The translations under genes and the position numbers were made by a program. Below are positions 57,456 through 64,000 of a stretch of 64,000 nt of DNA, piece after piece; the stretch's first letter is position 1; each line of letters begins with the position of its first letter. The stretch is from Cynocephalus volans. Taxonomy: Eukaryota > Chordata > Mammalia > Dermoptera > Cynocephalidae. The notes beneath the pieces are model-generated. The model was not told the DNA's origin. It did no database searches and saw nothing but the letters and a program-made list of their open reading frames with translations. Location of the stretch: the NCBI RefSeq assembly GCF_027409185.1, contig NC_084460.1:63624501-63688500 (forward strand), given 5' to 3'.

Positions 57456-57985
57456 ACAAACATATTGTAACAATGACATTTCTGGCAGATTAAAGGTGGA
57501 CATAACTTCATTCCTATTCCTTCTACTGTGGCGGAATCTAATTCTCCTTGAACTTCACTCAAACTTAGCAGCTTGTTTGGCCAATGGAACACAGCAAAAG
57601 TGGCATTTAAAAACTTCAGAGCCAAGGCTGCAAGAAGTCATGTAGCTTCACTGTGTCTCTTAAGACACTAATTTAGAGGGAAGTTAGGCAACATGTAGGA
57701 AACCCAACTACCCTGAGAACACTATGGTGGAGAACCACATGGAAAGGCCGTGATTAAGTATGCGCATTGATAGACCCCAAGGAGTCTCCAGCAGCACCCA
57801 CTGCTAGCCACCAGTGAGTCTTCTTGGACACCATCCCAGTTGTGCTTTAGATAATCCATCCCAGTTGCTACCTTACTGCACCTGTGTGTGAGAAAAGCCA
57901 GGAGGCCAAGAACCCACAGAACCAGAGATGGTAATAATTTGATTTAAGCTGCCAGTATGAATTTTCAAGCAGAATAGATAAACAG
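57456..57985 (+). repeat. MLT1-like repeat remnant
   Basis: CAAGAAGTCATGTAGCTTCAC, GGCAACATGTAGGAAACCC, CACCATCCCAGTTGTGC and TAATTTGATTTAAGCTGCC are compatible with an old MLT1J/K-type LTR. Frames at 57428-57625 and 57873-58118 on the minus strand are chance. Confidence 0.45.
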
Positions 57986-58149
57986 AACAAAATTTAGTAC
58001 CTGGAAATAGGGTGCTGCAGTAATAGAAAGCTACAACACATGGCACTGGTTGTGAGACTGAGAAGTTGGGCCTCAAGGAGGAAGGCATCAAGATTGCTTG
58101 TGAGGGCCTGAAGAACACTGAGAAAAAATCTCATTGGAAACTGAGGAAA

Positions 58150-58560
58150 AGGCATGTGCATGTGAGCTTAGCAATATTCCAGGCTTGACATCAGTGACTC
58201 CATCTCGGGCTGCTCACTCCATGTTGACCTGTTAATGAACTTTGAGACCCACAAAAGAAATATGAGAAACAAGTTCTTTCACAAACATCTGCACTCCCAA
58301 CAATGCATAATACAAGAAACTAACCTAACCTTTAAGGACACTCCATATATAGCTTTTCCTTGAACACTGACCAGATGCCCTGTTTTACTAATGATTAAAG
58401 ACTTCTTTGCTTAACCAATAATCTAACAATAAATTTATGTAATCTAAATAAATTTCCAATAAATGTCAGCCCCCTTACTACTCTCAGGTGGTACAATCTC
58501 TGATTGCTACCTGGGTTGGAATCCCTATTCCTAATTAAATGCTTTATTTTGCCTCTGACC
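58150..58560 (+). repeat. Possible ERV LTR
   Basis: A stretch with CTCCATATATAGCTTTTCC (TATA-like) and CTAATTAAATGCTTTATTTTGCC (polyadenylation-like, near its end), in sense. It abuts the L1 target duplication at 58562. No second LTR or flanking duplication was found. Confidence 0.4.
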
Positions 58561-58561
58561 T

Positions 58562-60126
58562 GTTTTCTCTTTTTATTTATTTTTGTTTGTTTTTTAATTT
58601 TTATTGAATAATAGTTGATTTACATATATTTGGGGTTCAACATTGACATATATTGATCAAATCAATATTACTAGCATATATAGTTACAAATCATACTTAT
58701 TTTTTATGCCCCTTGTTCAATCTGTCCTTATGTCCCTCTCCCTCCCCCCTCACCCCTCTGATAACCCTAGATTTTGTCTTTCCTTCTGAAAGAGCAATGA
58801 TTACTCTGTTGATTTGTTGCCTAAGATGATCTGTCCAATGCTGAGAAGTGTGTTCAGGTCCCCCAATATTATTGTAGAGCAGATGCTTCGTCTGTCACTC
58901 TGGAATGGCCTTTGTGGTGAGAGACATCCTCTTCCTTTCTTTGGTCTCTGCTGGTAACTCTCCTTGCTGTCAATGCACTCCAGTGGCTAGAGGACCATCT
59001 GTGTGGTAGTTGTGGCATCTAGCCACTTTCACGGCAGCTGTAGTTATTGAGGTGGCTGTGGTGGGCCACCCACATGGAGGTGATGTTTTGGGCATGCTCC
59101 TTGGTGCTGATGGTGTGCCTGGTTGTGTGGGGGGGATCTGGTCCCCAGATCCATGCCTCAGGACCCCAGTTGGGCCCCAAGGCACTGGCAGTGTGCCTGG
59201 TTGTGGAAGGGAGGTCCGGTCCCCAACTCCATACCTCAGGCCCCCAGGCGGGCCCTGAGGCACTGGTGGTGTGACGGGGCTAAAACTAATTTTTTGTCCT
59301 TTGCTTACTTTTAAAATGGGGGAACTTCCTGTGGGGACCAGTACTTGAACTGTGTGGTTTAGCTAAACTGCTGCTGTGTGGCCGTTTCCCTAGGGAAGGC
59401 TTTTTGTGTAGCTCAGGTTTTAATGGTTGACCTTATAGGCACTTCCAGCTCTCCAGAGACCTGGTGCACCTGGGTTGTAGAGAAACTCTGATCAGGACCT
59501 GAGTCTTTTCATCAAACTGCACCCCATGCAATTCTATATTCCTGAAGTCTCCTCTGAGTGTTCCTTTGCTGATCGGGGTGCCAATCAGCTGTCCTTGCCA
59601 TGCTCCAGTGTTTCTCCAGTGGGCCTATCTCCCCCACTGCCCGTGCTGCAAACACTTCCCATGGGATGGGCCATGCACCAGTTCCTTGCATGACTCACCA
59701 GCCTCTGAGTGGCTTTTTTTCAGTTGTCTGTGGCTCCTCAGTCCTATGTGGGTCCACGGCAACCCTATTAGTGGTCTTACTGGCCTGGGGTCCACCAAGG
59801 CCCTCTTCTCCCCTGCTGCCTCCATGCAACTTCATCCAAAGGGCACAGCGGTGGCTTTTGCCAGCTCCTGTTCCGTGCACTCAGCAGCTGCAGCCTTAAA
59901 GCAGCTACAGCATGAAATGGTCGGAGCGGTTTTTTCTTTCTCTCATCATGGCTTCTCCCATCTTCATGCACTCCATAGGTCTCCCCTCCTCTTCCCCTGA
60001 GCCCCAGCAGTCCTAGCTTGGCAGTTGTTGCTTTTTTATAATTGTAAATCTGTTGATTTGTGGGCGAGAGTGATGTTGAGGACCGTCTATTCCGCCATCT
60101 TGACCGGAAGCCCCGTTTACTCTTTT
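58562..60126 (-). mobile_element. Internally deleted L1 with intact 5' end
   Basis: An antisense L1 of only about 1.54 kb that keeps both ends. The minus strand starts at 60114 with GGGGCTTCCGGTCAAGATGG, then CGGAATAGACGGTCCTC, an L1 5' start including an AAGATGGC YY1-like site. At the other end (58575-58790) lie the 3'-UTR with a polypurine tract (complement of CCCTCTCCCTCCCCCCTCACCCC, in part) and an A-tail. A short ORF2 stretch (58795-58890; TTGTTGCCTAAGATGATC) remains between. ORF1 and nearly all ORF2 are missing. The duplication GTTTTCTCTTTTT / GTTTACTCTTTT at 58562-58574 and 60115-60126 indicates insertion as one unit. Plus and minus frames at 58970-60000 are chance frames in the GC-rich 5'-UTR. 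Confidence 0.85.
59113..59268 (-). repeat. Two 78-bp tandem units in the L1 5'-UTR
   Basis: Bases 59113-59190 and 59191-59268 align end to end without gaps at about 80 percent identity, with GTGTGCCTGGTTGTG at both starts and GGCACTGG at both ends. A third unit would begin at 59269 (GTGTGAC) but fades. Their place in the 5' region recalls the tandem promoter monomers of rodent L1. Confidence 0.8.
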
Positions 60127-61249
60127 AGTGTTAACATGGGTTATGTATTAGAGAGTAGTCAGCAACACTACAGCCTGTAACAACATGGAAACTTGAAAGG
60201 GTATCTTACCATCTCATAGGTCTGCCTAAAGAGATTTCTGGGAAGAATGTGAAAAGTGCTATCTGGCCTCCTCTCTGCTTTTAAGACAATATGAGAGGAA
60301 AGAAATGAATTAAAGAAAGATGTTCAGTTTTCAAAAAGAATTTAGAGAGTATACAAAGGAGTCAGATTTTGCTGGGTTTGAAATAAAAGTGTTTCTCATC
60401 CTCAGTTTTTCCCACCAAAACCTTCTCAAAATAAGAAATGGCTTGGCTCAAAGGATCAAACCAGGGTTTTAGTTAAAAAGGCAAAAGATCAAAAAGATTT
60501 TCAGCATTCTAAGAGCCCTAGGGTGTGCCTCATAGATAGTTCCAGTTACACAGCAGAGCTTCTAAAGGCATAGTTCCCAAGCAGCCTTCTTTGGAAGAGG
60601 AAGTCAGAGAACAAAGGACCTGTCTCAAAGAGTGTAGGACGGTGGTTTTAGTATACTGGAAACCTACACTTTCTAAGGAAGTGATTAAATGGAATCATTT
60701 CTTATATTAAAAGGCCTGAGTGAGAAAAAAAATGAAAAACAAGCCATTGGATCCCCAACTTCCAATAAGCAAGAAACAAGTGGAGAAAGTTGATTAAGTG
60801 CAAACCCAGGCATCTCTTTAGGAAAAACTCAGAGAATTTCAAGAGTCCAGAGGGCAGAATGAAGAGGCATGAAGCATTTTTGCAGGGACCAGGACTGGGT
60901 CTTAATCAAAGAATGGGAGCAAGCTCCCAGTGGGAATTCCTAACAGCTTAGACCAATCCCTGCAGGGTATCTCCTGCATCCCAACTGAAGGAAAGTGCCC
61001 ACCATGTTCATAACAGTTTCCTCACAGTGTGCTGGGTGTATGTGGAGGAGCAGATGACAGGCCACCAGACCTTATTTAGTTGTGCTTTCTGCCAGTACCA
61101 TAAGAGGAAAAGATTTCTGGGGTTCTTGAGAGAAAAGCAAAGTGTAATTTGCATGTGGGAGAAATGTAAATGATTTGTGGCTAAAGGGCAAACTGTGGTT
61201 CATTAAAGATTTCTACAAATTCCTACTATTCCACTTACTGAGAGGTGGA
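60127..61249. other. Intergenic, no gene recognised
   Basis: No repeat boundary or coding frame could be supported. Composition is ordinary for the window. Confidence 0.45.
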
Positions 61250-61690
61250 ATCTAACTGCCCTCTTAAATTGGTCTTGTCTTAGTGATATGCTTAACTAAG
61301 AGAATGTGGTGGAAGAGATACTTTGGAACTTCTGAGGAGAGATAATAAGAAACCTTGCAGCTTCTGCCTGAGCCTCTTGGACACTTGCTCTAGAATAAGC
61401 CAGCAAGTCTGACTACCCTGAGACTGCCAGACTGTGAGGAAGTCCCACATGGGCACAAAGAGAGGGCTAACCACCTTGCACAATGACCCCAGCCATTAGT
61501 GTCCTTCCAGCTGAGACCAGAGACATCATGTAGCAGATCACACTGCCCTGAAGCAGACCAGAGACATCATGAAGCAGCCAACCCACACTGCCCTGTCCAG
61601 TGTACTCAACCCACAAAATTGTGAAATGTAGTAAATCCTGTTTTAAACCAACATGTTTTGTGGTACTTTATTATGCAGCAGATAACTGGA
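61250..61690 (+). repeat. MLT1-like LTR remnant
   Basis: GTCTTGTCTTAGTGATATGC, GAGAATGTGGTGGAAGAGAT, ACCTTGCAGCTTCTGCCTG, AATTGTGAAATGTAGTAAATC and TTTATTATGCAGCAGATAAC follow the order of MLT1J-like LTRs. A short duplication (GACCAGAGACATCATG at 61516 and 61557) lies inside. Confidence 0.65.
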
Positions 61691-62179
61691 ACACCAAAAA
61701 AGTCATTAGAGATCCCAGGTAAACATGGAGTGTGTAGGTTTAGACTGAATGTTGGGTTCAAAATAAACAAATAAAGAACATGTCATATTTTATGTTAGAT
61801 CTCAAAATATAATTGTGAATGTAAAATGTTCAGTTGTCACCTTTTGTTCTTAACCAACTATTAACTACAGTTCTAGTCCATAAACATAGTTATAACTGAT
61901 GGACATATCCATTTTTCCCTATTCATTTTTAAGTGGTTACCTGAAATAGGAGAACTAAATATATACAGTCTTTAAGAGACATGACAGGTCTTTTTGAACT
62001 ACAAACTTACAATTGTATTTTAATAAAATCTAGAGCTAGAAATCACTGACATAAATATATATAAGCAAAGAACAGAAATTATGAAACTCTGTGCTTATTT
62101 TTATTCTTTCCATATCTTTTTACTCTATCTTATTTAATTTATTTTTTTCTCTTTCCATTTTTATTTATTTATTTTTTTT
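61691..62179. other. Intergenic AT-rich, no gene
   Basis: No feature recognised before the SINE at 62180. Confidence 0.5.
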
Positions 62180-62264
62180 GGCAGTTGTCCAGTACAGGGA
62201 TCCAAACCCTTGACCTTGGTGTTATAACAGCACACTCTAACCAACTGAGCAACCAGCCAGCCCC
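62180..62264 (-). mobile_element. Single-unit tRNA-Ile-derived SINE
   Basis: Minus strand: GGGGCTGGCTGGTTGCTCAG, TTGGTTAGAGTGTGCTG, ACCAAGGTCAAGGG and a TCCCTGTACTGG end. Probable duplication CCATATCTTTTTA / CCATATCTTCTTA at 62110-62122 and 62263-62275. Monomeric, like 4306-4412. Confidence 0.78.
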
Positions 62265-62455
62265 ATATCTTCTTATTGACCCTTGTTTAAACGTGTCCCA
62301 TTAACTCCTAAATTCTTTCTCGCAGTGGACTCCTAAGAATGTCACCATACATGCTGGATAAATGCATAGTCTAAGAGGGACTGAAGCTCATACTGAGCAA
62401 ACAACCCTTCAGGTTTTGCCAAGAATGACATTTTCAATATAACAAAGTTACTGTG

Positions 62456-62835
62456 TGTATTAGTCTGTTTCTGTTGCTTACAACAAAATACATGGAACTG
62501 GGTAATTTACAAGAAAGTGAAATTTACTGCTTACATCTGAGGCCGGAAAGCCCAAAGTCCATCTGGTGGTGGTGATGACAGTGACCCAGGGGTCACACAC
62601 TGCAAGATGGTAGGAGCAGAAAGACAGACTCTCCTCTTCTTTTAATGCCCTCAGAACCACACCCTGACCACCATTTTTAATCCATTCACTACAGCATGGT
62701 CCGACAATCCAATCAGCTCTTCAAGGCTCCACCTTTCAATTACCATAATAGGTAATTCACCCTCTTAACAGTCACAGTGGGGGCTAAGTTTCTAATACAT
62801 AAAACTTGGGGGACAAAATTCAACCTTCAATGAGT
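62456..62835 (-). mobile_element. MaLR LTR, variant subfamily
   Basis: Antisense LTR: TGTATTAGTCTGTTTCTGTTGC, CATGGAACTGGGTAATTTAC, GGTGGTGGTGATGACAGTG, CATTTTTAATCCATTCACTAC, CTCTTCAAGGCTCCACC, ending GGGGGACAAAATTCAACC. It is the reverse of the 47165-47598 copy and shares its diagnostic internal text. Confidence 0.8.
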
Positions 62836-63496
62836 TTGGAGTCACTGGCTGGATGGTAGTGATAGTATATGTAAGAGAAGAGAGGAGGATGAGGCTTTCA
62901 TTTTGGATTTGTTGAGCTGGAGGTGCTCTTTGGATAGCTACAAAGAAGCCCTGAACAAAGAGTTCAACCAATGGTCTAACGTCTGGGGAAGTGGTGCAAG
63001 ATGAGGAGAAATAGCAGTGCATACCACAGAGGACTGAATGAGTCAAGGAGAACTGCAGAGTGAGAAGAATGGCACCAGGATTAAGTACTTAGTGTAGCTA
63101 TGTTAAGGAGCAAAAGAAAGCAGAACTCAGGAAAACAGAAAAGAGGCCATCAGAGAGGCCAATGCAGAAACTACCAGAGAAGAATTTCCAGAAGAGGTCA
63201 CGAACAGTAGTTTCAAATATGGCAGAAGGTTCTGATTCAAAGATAATAGTCACTAAATTTAATTATTTAGGTTACTGGTGAGCTTTTGAAAAACCAAACT
63301 AAGACTACATTGCGTGGGTTAAAATGTAAATAAGCAATGAGAATATTTGCCAGAAAATATAACTTTGAGCAGTCTACTGCACAACCTGGATGTATAGATG
63401 AGATGAGAGAAATGTAAGGACCTGTAATCGACTCAATCCTCCAGATGTTCCAGGTTTTATCCATAAATCAAATATGGCCTTCAAAATCTGCCTGGG
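62836..63496. other. Intergenic, no gene recognised
   Basis: Short frames only. The sequence ends at the SINE target site AAAATCTGCCTGGG. Confidence 0.5.
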
Positions 63497-63655
63497 GGGC
63501 CGGCCCCATGGCGCACTCGGGAGAGTGCGGCGCTCCTGCCGCGCGCGTTCGGATCCTATATAGGAATGGCCGGTGCGCTCACTGGCTGAGCGCAGTGCGG
63601 GCGACACCAAGCCAAGGGTTGCGATCACCTTACCAGTCACAAACAGACAAAAAAA
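63497..63655 (+). mobile_element. Dimeric tRNA-Ile SINE, sense, GC-rich variant
   Basis: Starts GGGCCGGCCCCATGGCGCAC, with linker GCGGCGCTCCTGCCGCGCGC, TATATAGG between the units, then GCGAGTGC-like second unit and a tail ending in an A run. The 14-bp duplication AAAATCTGCCTGGG flanks it exactly at 63483-63496 and 63656-63669. Perfect duplication and high GC suggest this is one of the youngest insertions in the window. Confidence 0.92.
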
Positions 63656-63669
63656 AAAATCTGCCTGGG

Positions 63670-64000
63670 ACCACACTATTTTAGCAACTCCAGAATAATC
63701 TTATTATTTGATAATTTTGCTTTAGCACTAGGTAACTGTTTCTACTGCTGAATGCTGAAAGTGTTTGTTTCCAGACTGGCAGTGAAAAACTTTCCACTAC
63801 ATATAATCTATGTGACCAACAAAGACAGTGTTGCAAACTTTGGTGTCAGCAAGTTATGATGTCCCATGAGAATTTAGCATGTTCTTTTCCTAGACTGCAT
63901 TCTAATCATGTAACAAATGTGTCTGCCTTCTTGCCATGACATCAGAAAGACCAGAGACAAATTTGTACTCAACTTATACTTTAAGGTTTTACAACATGTT
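63670..64000. other. Window end, nothing recognised
   Basis: Unique-looking sequence without a supported gene or repeat. Confidence 0.5.

Noticed and set aside
59566-60000. Plus-strand frame of 144 codons and neighbouring GC-rich frames
   Set aside because: These run antisense through the GC-rich 5'-UTR of an L1; GC-rich sequence lacks stops by chance.
63497-63655. tRNA-Ile genes at the SINE positions
   Set aside because: The tRNA-like units have target duplications, tails and no paired acceptor stem; they are SINEs, not tRNA genes.

Overview
The window is mammalian nuclear DNA: gene-poor, AT-rich and mostly built from layered retrotransposons. The best lineage marker is a SINE made of two tRNA-Ile-like units in tandem, seen five times, plus two single-unit copies of the same origin. 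That is the pattern known for dermopteran (colugo) t-SINEs. No Alu, rodent B1/B2, carnivore or vespertilionid SINE was seen, and MST/THE1-like MaLR elements are present. A colugo (Galeopterus/Cynocephalus) is therefore my best inference; a bat lineage with a similar tRNA-Ile SINE is the main alternative.

There is one convincing protein-coding gene: a KRAB C2H2 zinc-finger gene on the minus strand. It has a KRAB-A exon (32460-32586), a KRAB-b exon (32120-32212) and a large terminal exon with 14 tandem fingers (29029-30782). All splice phases fit and the assembled frame is open. The first coding exon and promoter were not found. Two further minus-strand segments (9526-9616, 11028-11138) look like exons of an unidentified gene or pseudogene, at low confidence.

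Layout. 1-13 kb: old repeats (MLT1, L2, MIR, L1 ends), a GGAGCT-rich degenerate repeat with an internal duplication, and a roughly 330-bp segment at the window start repeated at 12.8 kb. 13-20 kb: an antisense L1 carrying a complete MaLR provirus-like element (two LTRs, 5-bp target duplication, a gag-like frame with one stop), another MaLR LTR and a 96-bp Tigger-type MITE. 20-28 kb: L1 pieces, L2/MIR, a second MaLR LTR plus internal piece, a MER5-like element. 28-33 kb: the zinc-finger gene. 33-37.6 kb: sense L1 fragments split by MaLR LTRs. 37.8-42.9 kb: a decayed gammaretrovirus-like (ERV1) provirus with 5' LTR, gag, pro and RT. 42.9-46.7 kb: a second ERV lineage with a protease duplicated in decayed form, an integrase remnant and an LTR. 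46.7-50 kb: HAL1/L1-like remnants with mariner-like MITEs. 50-55 kb: an old L1 interrupted by a Tigger DNA transposon that is itself interrupted by a solo LTR bearing three NF-kB-like sites. 55-64 kb: L1 ORF2 pieces, MaLR LTRs, MLT1 remnants, and an internally deleted antisense L1 that keeps its 5' end, including two 78-bp tandem units.

Nothing points to an undescribed enzymatic or defence system. The most interesting signals are the internally deleted L1 with promoter-like tandem units, the NF-kB-rich solo LTR, the near-intact MaLR frame, the zinc-finger array and the local duplications. All family names were assigned by reading, without database searches; boundaries of old repeats are approximate to tens of bases.
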